From IMG/VR virus record IMGVR_UViG_3300031951_020119, positions 1 to 37,058 of that record: a stretch of 37,058 nt of DNA. One strand, written 5' to 3'. This DNA comes from a virus. Below the pieces are notes generated by a model. The model was given only the letters and a program-made list of their open reading frames with translations. It searched no databases and was not told the DNA's origin. The position numbers were made by a program, and so were the translations under genes. Positions 13,903 through 23,366 of the stretch are shown here, piece after piece (the first letter of the stretch is position 1; each line of letters begins with the position of its first letter).

Positions 13903-14514
13903 ATGGGGATAGAAGACAAAATCATTTGTTTATGTCTAAATAAAAGATGGCAGCCAATTGGAGTTAAATCTGTCAGAGATGCATTTAGCGAATTAGTTAA
14001 TCCAAATTGCGTAGCCCTTAACGTTATCTATGGTAAAAATGAAGACGGATCTTTAAATTTTTCTGACGTAGAAGACATTCAAACTGTCAAGTGGGACGAG
14101 TGGATAACTCTTCCCGTCAGAGAATGCGACTTAGAAATAAGAACAAGCAAAATGTCCATTAGAGTTCCTACGATTATTGCTTCATCTAAATACGCTGAAA
14201 TTCCAGTAAAGACATTTCGCCCTACTAAAAATAATATTTGGATCAGAGACAAAGGAATCTGCCAATACAGCGGCAAAAAATTAAAACCAGAAGAAGCGAA
14301 TATAGACCATCCTTTCCCGAAGTCTAGGGGAGGCCCGAATACTTGGGAAAATATGGTTCTTTGTCATAAAGATATAAACTCTAAAAAAGGCAGCAAAACC
14401 CCAGAAGAAGCTGGTTTAAAATTAATTAGAAGACCAAAACCAATGCCTCCAATTTTGGCTACAGATTTAATAGAATTTAAAAACCACATAGATTGGAGTG
14501 TATTTATCAAATGA
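13903..14514 (+). CDS. HNH endonuclease
   Basis: A 203-aa HNH-family nuclease. The C-terminal nuclease core is at ~110-165: WIRDKGICQYSGKKL, then the catalytic IDHPFPKSRGGPNTWEN (D135-H136 ... N150) and LCHKDINSKKG. The flanking zinc-binding cysteines are only partly kept: the usual C-x2-C is C120-Q-Y-S123, and C154 remains. The N-terminal ~105 residues (LNKRWQPIGVKSVRDAFSEL) match the common extension of this HNH subfamily found in phages and bacteria. It cuts DNA with a single divalent metal; whether it is a homing-type nuclease or works in packaging or DNA metabolism is unclear. ATG 13903 follows directly after its promoter. The stop overlaps the dNMP kinase start (ATGA). Confidence 0.85.
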   Translation: MGIEDKIICLCLNKRWQPIGVKSVRDAFSELVNPNCVALNVIYGKNEDGSLNFSDVEDIQTVKWDEWITLPVRECDLEIRTSKMSIRVPTIIASSKYAEIPVKTFRPTKNNIWIRDKGICQYSGKKLKPEEANIDHPFPKSRGGPNTWENMVLCHKDINSKKGSKTPEEAGLKLIRRPKPMPPILATDLIEFKNHIDWSVFIK

Positions 14515-15218
14515 ATAAACTAATAGGAATATCAGGTCTAGCTGGCGACGGCAAAGACTCTTTATGCAACATGTTCAGGCAGCTTTTTGAGGAAAGAGGC
14601 TATGAATTCGAAAGAATTGCTTTGGCAGATTCTATCAAAGAAGAGTGCAAGGACGCTCTTTTGTCTCTTTACGGGATTGATCCAATAATTTGTTCTAGAG
14701 AAGATAAGAGCAAAATACGCGACTTCTTAGTTTTTCATGGTAAAGTCAAGCGCATCGAAACTAAAGGCACACACTGGACGGGAAAAATTTCTAAAATTAT
14801 ATCTCAATTTCCAAAAACAAAAAACGACAGAATCGTTTGTATTCCAGATATCAGACATGCTGAATATGAAAACGATGAGGTTTACTGGTTGAAAAAAAAT
14901 GGCGGTATTTTAATTCATGTTAAGAAATATGAAATAGAAAGCGCTTATCCATTTAAAAAGATTTTTTCTATTCCAGTGAATAATGAAGAAGCGACCCACA
15001 CCCCGAAAGTAGAAGCTCTTGCTGATTATGTTTTAGAATGGCAAGACACATCTCCTAAGCCGCCCGAAGAAAGTCATTTTTCCAAGCAGTCTGTTTATGA
15101 GTTATTTAGTCTCATCTATGGCCCACTTATTGAGACTAAAAGTCTCTCCAAGTCTCGCAAAACCAAGAAAAATATCGAAAACTGGCCCAAATCTAGCGGC
15201 ACGGCCTTTGCTTTTTGA
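14511..15218 (+). CDS. deoxynucleoside monophosphate kinase-like P-loop protein
   Basis: A 235-aa P-loop NTPase. The Walker A is GLAGDGKDS (residues 9-17 from ATG 14511), and the following helix plus ALADSIKEECKDAL resembles phage T4-type dNMP kinases, which phosphorylate dNMPs to dNDPs. CIPDIRHAEYENDEVYWLKK fits the acidic Walker-B-like and substrate region of that fold. A reading starting 18 bases earlier with TTG is possible, but ATG 14511 overlaps the HNH stop (ATGA) and gives the Walker A near the N-terminus as in relatives. The C-terminal ~40 residues are Lys/Ser-rich. It fits the nucleotide-metabolism genes nearby (dut, RNR). Confidence 0.7.
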   Translation: MNKLIGISGLAGDGKDSLCNMFRQLFEERGYEFERIALADSIKEECKDALLSLYGIDPIICSREDKSKIRDFLVFHGKVKRIETKGTHWTGKISKIISQFPKTKNDRIVCIPDIRHAEYENDEVYWLKKNGGILIHVKKYEIESAYPFKKIFSIPVNNEEATHTPKVEALADYVLEWQDTSPKPPEESHFSKQSVYELFSLIYGPLIETKSLSKSRKTKKNIENWPKSSGTAFAF

Positions 15219-15225
15219 CTCTAGT

Positions 15226-15558
15226 ATGATAAACGCATATTATTCATCTCTCTCAGATCCAATAATCTCACCATTTAACTACTCTTGGGAATTAGAAAAC
15301 CATAAGTACATTTTATCTTTAGATGTGCCGGGCTTTTCTAAGGATGAGGTTTCTGTCAAATCCAAACAAGGCAAAGTAATTGTTAGCCTTTTGCCTGCCG
15401 AAGGTAACAAAAGGAAAGCTATGTCAGGATCTTTTTTATTTCCAAAAGAATGCGATTTAACAAAGATTACTGCCGAATTAGAAAACGGAGTTTTAGAGGT
15501 GTGTGTACCAGAAAAAGAAAACCCAGAAAATAAAGAAATTTCTGTTAAAATAACTTGA
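15226..15558 (+). CDS. small heat-shock protein (Hsp20/alpha-crystallin)
   Basis: A 110-aa holdase-type chaperone. The alpha-crystallin domain is complete: YILSLDVPGFSKDEVSVKS (about 27-45), KVIVSLLP, GSFLFPKECDLTKITAEL and the signature ENGVLEVCVPE (A-x-x-x-NGVL). The N-terminal arm is short and the last residues are EISVKIT, so there is little room for a C-terminal IxI tail. I start it at ATG 15226, 7 bases after the kinase stop; the longer frame from 15097 would add 43 residues that overlap the kinase gene and are not family-like. Phage Hsp20 genes are known, particularly in cyanophages, and may aid capsid or tail folding. Confidence 0.88.
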   Translation: MINAYYSSLSDPIISPFNYSWELENHKYILSLDVPGFSKDEVSVKSKQGKVIVSLLPAEGNKRKAMSGSFLFPKECDLTKITAELENGVLEVCVPEKENPENKEISVKIT

Positions 15559-15584
15559 CTTTTTTTATTCTTCTGCAAGAATAT
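15555..15584 (+). promoter_or_regulatory. possible promoter for the 62-aa gene (leaderless)
   Basis: TTGACT (15555-15560), 18-base spacer, GAATAT (15579-15584), 7 bases, then ATG at 15592. The -35 box is exact for this window's family but the -10 is poorer and spacing is longer. The -35 box overlaps the Hsp20 stop codon TGA. Confidence 0.5.
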
Positions 15585-15591
15585 AGATGTT

Positions 15592-15780
15592 ATGAATAAG
15601 TATTCTATTACGGTTACCGAGTCTGACTGCGGTAGGCTAACAGTGACTGATGTTCAGAAGGTTGTTAAGATCAACCAGCACCGAACTGATACCAAGCGCA
15701 TTGCGCGTAATTCATTCGGATTCGCGGCAGCGTCAGATCCACAAACCCTAAGCAAGCGAGCAGCTCGACGTAAGCGTTAA
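15592..15780 (+). CDS. small basic protein, 62 aa
   Basis: Not recognised. Starts MNKYSITVTESDCGRLTVTD and ends SKRAARRKR; the C-terminal half is strongly basic (RTDTKRIARNS, KRAARRKR), suggesting nucleic acid binding. It has its own promoter-like sequence placed so that transcription begins near the ATG, and an intrinsic terminator 11 bases after the stop, so it is a single-gene transcription unit. Its codon use is less AT-biased than its neighbours, which may reflect high expression. Confidence 0.55.
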   Translation: MNKYSITVTESDCGRLTVTDVQKVVKINQHRTDTKRIARNSFGFAAASDPQTLSKRAARRKR

Positions 15781-15791
15781 AACACAAAACT

Positions 15792-15822
15792 GAGGGGAGC
15801 GAAAGCTCCCCTCTTTCATTTT
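15792..15822 (+). terminator. intrinsic terminator after the 62-aa gene
   Basis: Perfect 9-bp stem GAGGGGAGC (15792-15800) / GCTCCCCTC (15805-15813) with a GAAA tetraloop, followed by TTTCATTTT (15814-15822). Confidence 0.93.
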
Positions 15823-15824
15823 AT

Positions 15825-16022
15825 ATGGACCATTTAGAAATGATGTTAAAGACAGCAGAATTTTATGAAAAAGAATCTGACAGGCTTATTGCAAAATTAG
15901 AAAAAGCTAAATCTAAAAAGCAAGCCGCTAGCATAGTTAACGAATTAAATAACTTAAAGCAAAAGATTGTTTTTGAAATAACTCAAATAGAAAAAATAAT
16001 AAAAGAAAACAGAGGTTTTTAA
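15825..16022 (+). CDS. small coiled-coil protein, 65 aa
   Basis: Not recognised. An all-helical, Lys/Glu-rich 65-aa protein (MDHLEMMLKTAEFYEKESD start; NELNNLKQKIVFEITQIEKI near the C-terminus) whose heptad spacing of Leu/Ile predicts a coiled coil. The ATG is only 2 bases after the terminator's U-tract. The promoter is not evident; it may rely on read-through. Its stop codon overlaps the stop of the convergent 174-aa gene by 4 bases. Confidence 0.5.
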   Translation: MDHLEMMLKTAEFYEKESDRLIAKLEKAKSKKQAASIVNELNNLKQKIVFEITQIEKIIKENRGF

Positions 16023-16543
16023 TAAGCAGTATATCCGTAAGTTCTACCAGACCTAATATATGGATAATTGTCTGGAAAAGCCCCAGCGACAATATCATCT
16101 CCAACAACTTGCTCTGGAGTAAATTGCTTGCTTCTATACGCGCTAATTAAAAGTTTTAGAGATTCTTCTTCTTGTTTCTTTTCGGCGCTAACTGTTTTAA
16201 TGATTTGATTTTTGTCTATTTTTCTTACTTTTGTATCATTGTGAGTTACTTCTATTACGTCGTCTGAATCTGTAGAAGTTAATTTAGATCTAATTATTAC
16301 AGCGTAACGATGTATCATATACATCTTTTTTAATATTGCCACAGCATTGATATCTATTTCGGCATTATTGTTATCAGCATCTACTATCTCGTAAGTAGTT
16401 CCGTTCACAGCAAAATTAGAAAATAAAAAACTATTTAATGCTCCAACATTAGCTCTAACCCAAAAAGATATAGCCGCGATACTTAAATCACTTGGACTAT
16501 TCAGGTCTAAATAAATTTCTTGAGCTATGTCAACTACTTTCAT
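16019..16543 (-). CDS. putative virion protein, 174 aa
   Basis: A 174-aa soluble protein beginning MKVVDIAQEIYLDLNSPSDL and continuing SIAAISFWVRANVGALNSFL. This pattern (DIAxEIYxxL...SIAxISFWxRxNxGxLN) recalls small structural or neck-associated proteins that I have seen in large myophages, though I cannot name the family. The second half is charged (SAEKKQEEESLKLLISAYRSKQ) and it ends with a Gly/Tyr-rich RSGRTYGYTAY. It is the last gene of the minus-strand virion block, 30 bases after the 100-aa gene. No Shine-Dalgarno is seen before the ATG at 16543. Confidence 0.55.
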   Translation of the reverse strand: MKVVDIAQEIYLDLNSPSDLSIAAISFWVRANVGALNSFLFSNFAVNGTTYEIVDADNNNAEIDINAVAILKKMYMIHRYAVIIRSKLTSTDSDDVIEVTHNDTKVRKIDKNQIIKTVSAEKKQEEESLKLLISAYRSKQFTPEQVVGDDIVAGAFPDNYPYIRSGRTYGYTAY

Positions 16544-16573
16544 ATTATTTAATTACACCAGAATACAGATATA

Positions 16574-16876
16574 TTATTTCCAAACTCCTCCAATTTTAAT
16601 ATATGGAGTTGTAGATTTCCAGATACCAGCCACTTTTACAAACATTGTGCCTGTTTTCCAAGCTCCTGATATTTTTATCCAAAATTGATTTCCTGCGACA
16701 ATAAAGTAAGTAAATTGAGTAGATCTTTGAGCAAGTTGAAATATATAATTAAACGGCAAGCCGCTTGACGATTGAACTCCTTGCACTTTTCCATCAGCTA
16801 AGAAATTTTGTACGGCATTTGGCGAGCCAGTATCTCTTACAAATTGAATAGATGATCCACCCGCTGTAAGATTCAT
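16574..16876 (-). CDS. small virion/tail-appendage protein with repeated W-K motif
   Basis: A 100-aa protein. The C-terminal third contains three imperfect repeats of about 13 residues: WIKISGAWK, FVKVAGIWK and YIKIGGVWK. Such (V/I)K(V/I)xGxWK repeats are common in phage tail-fibre and adhesin-like proteins and form small beta-strand units. The N-terminal part (LTAGGSSIQFVRDTGSPN) is also beta-like. It is separated from the large appendage gene upstream by only 2 bases. A structural role at the tail or fibre tip is inferred. Confidence 0.6.
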   Translation of the reverse strand: MNLTAGGSSIQFVRDTGSPNAVQNFLADGKVQGVQSSSGLPFNYIFQLAQRSTQFTYFIVAGNQFWIKISGAWKTGTMFVKVAGIWKSTTPYIKIGGVWK

Positions 16877-16878
16877 AA

Positions 16879-19017
16879 TTATTGTACATCTATAGTTGCG
16901 TAAAGATCAACACTTCCAGGTAAAGATCCGCTAGGAACAAATCTTCTTCTTGTGTTTAAAGCATCTGCACCAATACCAGTATACCATGCAGCACCGCTAT
17001 AATATTGAAAACTACCATTTGTAGTTCCTGTCGAAGATTGAGTTAATACTAATGCGTCAGTATCTGCTCTATAAACATCTATCGTATGAGTTCCTGGAGT
17101 AGATCCAAATAAAGCAGTTTGTATCCAAGCGAATGTGCCATTTGAAGTGTCAAAATCGCTAAAATTCCATCTATATTGACTAGGCAAAGCATCTGCTGTT
17201 TCGTATACAACTGCTAAAGATAAAATTCTTGCTGGTAACATTATTACTCCAGCAGTTCTAAATAAAAATGCAAATTGTATATTAGCACTTGGTAAAACTC
17301 CGCTAATATCTCCATTTTGAGGAACATCAGTCCATGATCCTGAATTATCATCAATGCCAGAAGTGCGATACTGTAAACGGTACATATCAGGACAAATACC
17401 CATTGTGTTATCACCAATATTTTCTACGCAATTAGTATACGCTCTATATAATTTAGATGGAGTCGCGCCAAGATTTATTTTAGGACATATAATTCTATTA
17501 GGCGCATCAGCTATAAATTCTAAATCAGCAGCAAGCGGATAAACAGTTAATGCGTTTGAATTTGCAGTTGCTGCTTGAGAGTATATCCAAAACAACCATC
17601 CATCTTCTACCCAAACGAATGGAATATTTGCTGAAATATTATGAATAAAAATAGGACTATCTGTATCTCTATTAGATGATGGTAATTGTGTCGATAAGCA
17701 ACATGCGCGTCTATCTATTTGTTGACCACCTGTATAATAATCAGTAATGAATATAGTACCAGTTGAAGCTGCTGATGTTACAACGATTTTATCCAATGAA
17801 CCAGCAATATCCATACTTGTAAAACCAGCTGTTGCAACGTTTGTGTTTGTGCCTCCAGGAGGTACTTCAGCCATTTGATCTGAAATATAAGTTGTGCTAC
17901 TTGCTACAATATTTGTTAAAGCAACTCTTATAATACGAGTAGCAGTAAAAAGATAAAGAGATGAAACTCCAGATCCTGGACCATGATTTAAAGTAGCAAT
18001 TCTTCCATTATTAGCTTGGCTGATATTACCAGTAACCGCTTGATTTCCAGTTATAACTATGTCTGCTCCAGTTAGTGTAAACGCGCCAGAAGTTGGCGTT
18101 AATGGAGCGCGGATATTATATTTAAAAATTCTTAGTGTTGTTGCCGCCCCGTCAGTACAATAAATAAATTGTTGCGTCCAAGAATCTCTATCTCCTAAAG
18201 CGCATCCACCTATTGTTGTGTTAGTTATCGTAGCAGCATCTTTTAACCAATAAACTGCGCGTATTTTATCAACAGTTGTAGCTGCTGGTATCACTGTTGC
18301 TGGATTTTGAAACGCTTCAAAACTCAATCCTTTTGTAATAAATACGCCACCATTAGTCACTGTAGCGTTTGTTGTGGCCTGAACAATCATTAAATCTTGA
18401 ATAACATAACTTGTTCCAGAACTTATAGTTCCAGCACTAGATGTTAATGTAATGCTTGTATTAGAACCTATAGCACTAATTTGATACCATGTTGTTATTT
18501 GGGTAGGATCTGTTGAACCAAATCCAATACGACTTCCGACGCTTAAACCAGTAAGCCAAGTTGTTCCAGATCCAGTAACAGCAGTGCCAGAAACGCCTAC
18601 TGTTCCAGTTGTATAGTTTTCTAATATAGCTCTAATTCCGCGAACAGTATGATTTGTTGCAGCAGGAAAAGTATTTATTATAGCGCCAACAAATGTATAA
18701 GTGTTAGTTGAAGGCACCCATGTCCATAATTGCACACGGCGAGTTGCGGCGGCAGTAGCTACATCCGACCCAAAAATCCAAAATAAATCATCAGTAATTT
18801 TTACTGGATGCACGAACTGAGAAGGTATCGCCAAGCTGCTTTCACCAAAATTTGCTACCCCAAGAGGTGCGGGTCCAATAAATTTATCAGCTTCTCCTGC
18901 TCCTAAATTAAATTGGCCTGTATGCTTTCCTCTATTTATTTTTGTGGAATCGTATGCGCCGCCAATTGCGACTTGAGCGAAAGTGCCATTAAAAATTTGT
19001 TCTGTTGCTGTTTTCAT
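16879..19017 (-). CDS. large virion appendage protein (putative tail fibre/adhesin), 712 aa
   Basis: A 712-aa, Thr/Ser/Ala/Gly-rich, almost Cys-free beta protein with no signal peptide, typical of phage fibres or receptor-binding proteins. The N-terminal ~125 residues start MKTATEQIFNGTFAQVAIGG. Residues ~138-206 hold a repeat seen in phage tail proteins (GTAVTGSGTTWLTGLSVGSR, then WYQISAIGSNTSITLTSS). The middle part has strands in the style of a beta-propeller (ATLNHGPGSGVSSLYLFTAT, SLDKIVVTSAASTGTIFITD). The C-terminal ~100 residues (RWNFSDFDTSNGTFAWIQTA...) look like a distinct tip domain. It follows the collagen-like gene and the 55-aa gene in the same block. No specific family assigned. 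Confidence 0.65.
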   Translation of the reverse strand: MKTATEQIFNGTFAQVAIGGAYDSTKINRGKHTGQFNLGAGEADKFIGPAPLGVANFGESSLAIPSQFVHPVKITDDLFWIFGSDVATAAATRRVQLWTWVPSTNTYTFVGAIINTFPAATNHTVRGIRAILENYTTGTVGVSGTAVTGSGTTWLTGLSVGSRIGFGSTDPTQITTWYQISAIGSNTSITLTSSAGTISSGTSYVIQDLMIVQATTNATVTNGGVFITKGLSFEAFQNPATVIPAATTVDKIRAVYWLKDAATITNTTIGGCALGDRDSWTQQFIYCTDGAATTLRIFKYNIRAPLTPTSGAFTLTGADIVITGNQAVTGNISQANNGRIATLNHGPGSGVSSLYLFTATRIIRVALTNIVASSTTYISDQMAEVPPGGTNTNVATAGFTSMDIAGSLDKIVVTSAASTGTIFITDYYTGGQQIDRRACCLSTQLPSSNRDTDSPIFIHNISANIPFVWVEDGWLFWIYSQAATANSNALTVYPLAADLEFIADAPNRIICPKINLGATPSKLYRAYTNCVENIGDNTMGICPDMYRLQYRTSGIDDNSGSWTDVPQNGDISGVLPSANIQFAFLFRTAGVIMLPARILSLAVVYETADALPSQYRWNFSDFDTSNGTFAWIQTALFGSTPGTHTIDVYRADTDALVLTQSSTGTTNGSFQYYSGAAWYTGIGADALNTRRRFVPSGSLPGSVDLYATIDVQ

Positions 19018-19046
19018 ATTTTATTTTAATTATTATTATTAACTTC

Positions 19047-19214
19047 TTATAAATTTATTCCTACGCACGTTGCGACTAAAAATGCACAATTAGGCTCATC
19101 TCCTTGTCCATATAATCCACAAGGAACTAAATCTAATAAATTATATTCTCCACTTACCAAAACTTGATAGTCTGGTTGTAGAGCCACAGGTTGATATTTT
19201 GTAAGAGTGTACAT
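19047..19214 (-). CDS. small protein, 55 aa, between fibre genes
   Basis: ATG at 19214, stop TAA at 19047. The product starts MYTLTKYQPVALQPDYQVLV and continues SGEYNLLDLVPCGLYGQGDE with PNCAFLVATCVGINL at the end, three Cys in all. It fills the gap between the collagen-like gene (12 bases upstream) and the 712-aa gene (29 bases downstream) in the same direction, so it is likely to be a real gene of the virion block, possibly a small fibre accessory or chaperone. Not recognised. Confidence 0.5.
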   Translation of the reverse strand: MYTLTKYQPVALQPDYQVLVSGEYNLLDLVPCGLYGQGDEPNCAFLVATCVGINL

Positions 19215-19226
19215 ATTAATAAAAAA

Positions 19227-21420
<2,194 letters not shown>

Positions 21421-21443
21421 TACACTCTAAATTAACCAAATAG

Positions 21444-22175
21444 TTATATAATTCCTACTCCTTTTTGACCCACAACTTTACTGGCGCATTGATTTGCAAA
21501 TACTATTGCTTTCTCTATATTTGATGTTTTACTAAATTCCACTACCAATCCAGCCAAGAAAGAATCCCCTGCTCCAGAGACGTCGATTACTTCTTGGGGA
21601 GCCACAGGATAGTTTTTGCCTAAATAATAACACCCGTCTTCTCCTGCCGTTTTTATTATTTTATTTGTAAGAGATGACGGGATAGAACATTTCGATCTAT
21701 CATATTCAAAATTATTTATTTTTACAAACCTTACTTTTTCTGCCCAAGAACCAAGAATTCTTTTGCTATCAAGAAATACTGAATCATGATTGGAAGAAAT
21801 AGTTAAAATATCTTCTTCGCTTAAAAAACCTTTATTATAATCGGAAATAACTATGTGATCATAGTCATAGTTCATCTTTTCTATATTAAACTTCTTAATG
21901 TTTTCAGCGGAGTCTAGTCTGAAAAACATATGATTTGTACTCTTATGAATATATCTTGTTTTAGTAATATTTGCCCAGTTTGAATTAGTAACAATATCGC
22001 ATGAGTCTTCTATAGACTTTATGTTCCTATAGACATTTTTTGCCATTCCCGGATTATCGTTCTGGTCAATAATCTTTAAAACTGGGACCGGCTTATCTGG
22101 GCTCATTCTATCACATGAGCAATATACATGCACATCTCTGCAACTGTCTCCTATTACTAAAATTTTCTTTTTCAT
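21444..22175 (-). CDS. HldE-type (PfkB/ribokinase family) heptose-7-phosphate kinase-like protein
   Basis: A 243-aa PfkB-family sugar kinase most similar in layout to the kinase domain of HldE/RfaE, which phosphorylates D-glycero-D-manno-heptose 7-phosphate at C1 on the path to ADP-heptose. Evidence: VIGDSCRDVHVYCSCDRMSP (about 7-26; HldE has GDxxxDxYxxGxxxRxSPExPVP), then DKPVPVLK, NPGMAKNV, VISDYNKGFLS (109-119) and the catalytic DVSGAGDSFLAGL (198-210) with the base Asp204. The C-terminal KVVGQKGVG also fits. It lacks the cytidylyl/adenylyltransferase domain of bifunctional HldE and is shorter than the ~315-aa kinase domain. It overlaps the TPP-enzyme gene (TAATG) and precedes the fibre genes by 23 bases. 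Confidence 0.8.
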   Translation of the reverse strand: MKKKILVIGDSCRDVHVYCSCDRMSPDKPVPVLKIIDQNDNPGMAKNVYRNIKSIEDSCDIVTNSNWANITKTRYIHKSTNHMFFRLDSAENIKKFNIEKMNYDYDHIVISDYNKGFLSEEDILTISSNHDSVFLDSKRILGSWAEKVRFVKINNFEYDRSKCSIPSSLTNKIIKTAGEDGCYYLGKNYPVAPQEVIDVSGAGDSFLAGLVVEFSKTSNIEKAIVFANQCASKVVGQKGVGII

Positions 22176-23365
22176 TAAAACTTACTCTTTCTCTCTACAA
22201 TCATAGACGGTCTGCTAGAATGCAATGCTTTTCTATAAGCTTGTAGTACTTCTGCGCCAGTATCTGGAACATAAATAGGAAAAGACACCATATTTCTGAA
22301 ACCTTCTGTAAAATTTTGAGAGTGAGTAGGCCCTGAATAGAATGGCCCGCTATCAGCGACTACTGTTCTAAATATTACTGGGCACTCATATTCTCCATGA
22401 GATATTCTTTCAATATGATTAGCGTGATTAATAATTGCATCTGCCGCCACTAACATGAAATCGTGGCGTTCGTAATAGACTACTGGACGGAAACCTTCGA
22501 ACGACATACCAATGGCAAGTCCAGCCATGAGATTTTCAGCCACAGGAGTTTCAATCTTTTTGCTATTATCTACATTTACTAGATTGCCCATTGCGTTGCC
22601 ATATTTAACATTGTATCCAATAAATACAGAATTAGCTTTGCCGATTTCTGTCATGGCCTCTGTAACAGCATTCTTGAAAGAAATATTAGGATCCACATCG
22701 AAATGCGGCAATTGCTCTGGAAGCAGAGGAGGAAAATATTCAGCATCAGTTTTTTGCTTTGTTTTCTTTAGATCTATATTCTCGTCAATTCTTGCGTGAG
22801 GGTAAGTGATATCGTATCTATATCTTGAAACGCAAGAAGGCATTGCTGGCAACACAGACTCTCCCCATCTTTCGCTCTTTGGGGTGCAAACAGATCTATT
22901 ATTGTCTTCCACGATAAACTTACATGGCAAATCAAAACCAGAAACATATCTAGCAGCTTCAAAAAGATGCCCAGAATCTTCTGTTCCGTCCCCCACAAAA
23001 CACCATACCTTCTGCGAAGACCCTTTGCGCTTTAGAGCAAGAGCTATTCCAGCGGCAATTGCTGGAGTTCCGCCGATAATAGCAGACGTAAAGAAGTTTC
23101 GTTTCCTATCATAAATAAACATACTTCTTCCGTCTACGATTCTTTGGCGCAGTTCATCGGCAGGAATTCCGGCAAGCAATGCATGATAATGATTTCTATG
23201 ATTAGAGATTACATAATCACCATCTTTGATATCCTTGAAGATCTCAATTAACTGCTCCTCATTTCCCCCTGACAAGTGGAACAGAAATGGCAACTTGCAA
23301 TCTTTATAGAGATCAATAATTGAGTTTTCGAAATTAATCAGATCTTGCTTTGTAGCGTAGTTCAT
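22175..23365 (-). CDS. single-chain TPP enzyme: E1-alpha-like and E1-beta-like halves fused, truncated
   Basis: A 396-aa thiamine diphosphate enzyme combining both halves of a 2-oxo acid dehydrogenase-type E1. The first half holds the diphosphate-binding domain: GTPAIAAGIALALKRKG, then CFVGDGTEDSGHLFEAARYV (GDG at 125-127) and the closing EDNN near 153-156. The second half is pyrimidine-binding: TPVAENLMAGLAIGMSFEG (273-291) with the TPP-contacting Glu277, then RPVVYYERHDFM. The usual third (C-terminal Rossmann) domain of E1-beta or transketolase is missing, so it is a minimal PP-PYR enzyme. Standard 2-oxo acid dehydrogenases need lipoyl partners, absent here. In a sugar cassette it more likely performs a decarboxylation or two-carbon transfer, perhaps for a branched sugar (inference). 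Confidence 0.75.
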   Translation of the reverse strand: MNYATKQDLINFENSIIDLYKDCKLPFLFHLSGGNEEQLIEIFKDIKDGDYVISNHRNHYHALLAGIPADELRQRIVDGRSMFIYDRKRNFFTSAIIGGTPAIAAGIALALKRKGSSQKVWCFVGDGTEDSGHLFEAARYVSGFDLPCKFIVEDNNRSVCTPKSERWGESVLPAMPSCVSRYRYDITYPHARIDENIDLKKTKQKTDAEYFPPLLPEQLPHFDVDPNISFKNAVTEAMTEIGKANSVFIGYNVKYGNAMGNLVNVDNSKKIETPVAENLMAGLAIGMSFEGFRPVVYYERHDFMLVAADAIINHANHIERISHGEYECPVIFRTVVADSGPFYSGPTHSQNFTEGFRNMVSFPIYVPDTGAEVLQAYRKALHSSRPSMIVERKSKF

Positions 23366-23366
23366 T

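Noticed and set aside
15097-15225. N-terminal extension of the Hsp20 frame into the kinase gene
   Set aside because: It would overlap the dNMP kinase gene by more than 120 bases and adds 43 residues without family character; ATG 15226 begins right after the kinase stop and fits the domain.
15215-15241. TTGACT followed by CATATT at the start of the Hsp20 gene, as a promoter
   Set aside because: The start site would lie inside the Hsp20 coding sequence, and the spacing is 15; the box overlaps the kinase stop region by chance in AT-rich sequence.
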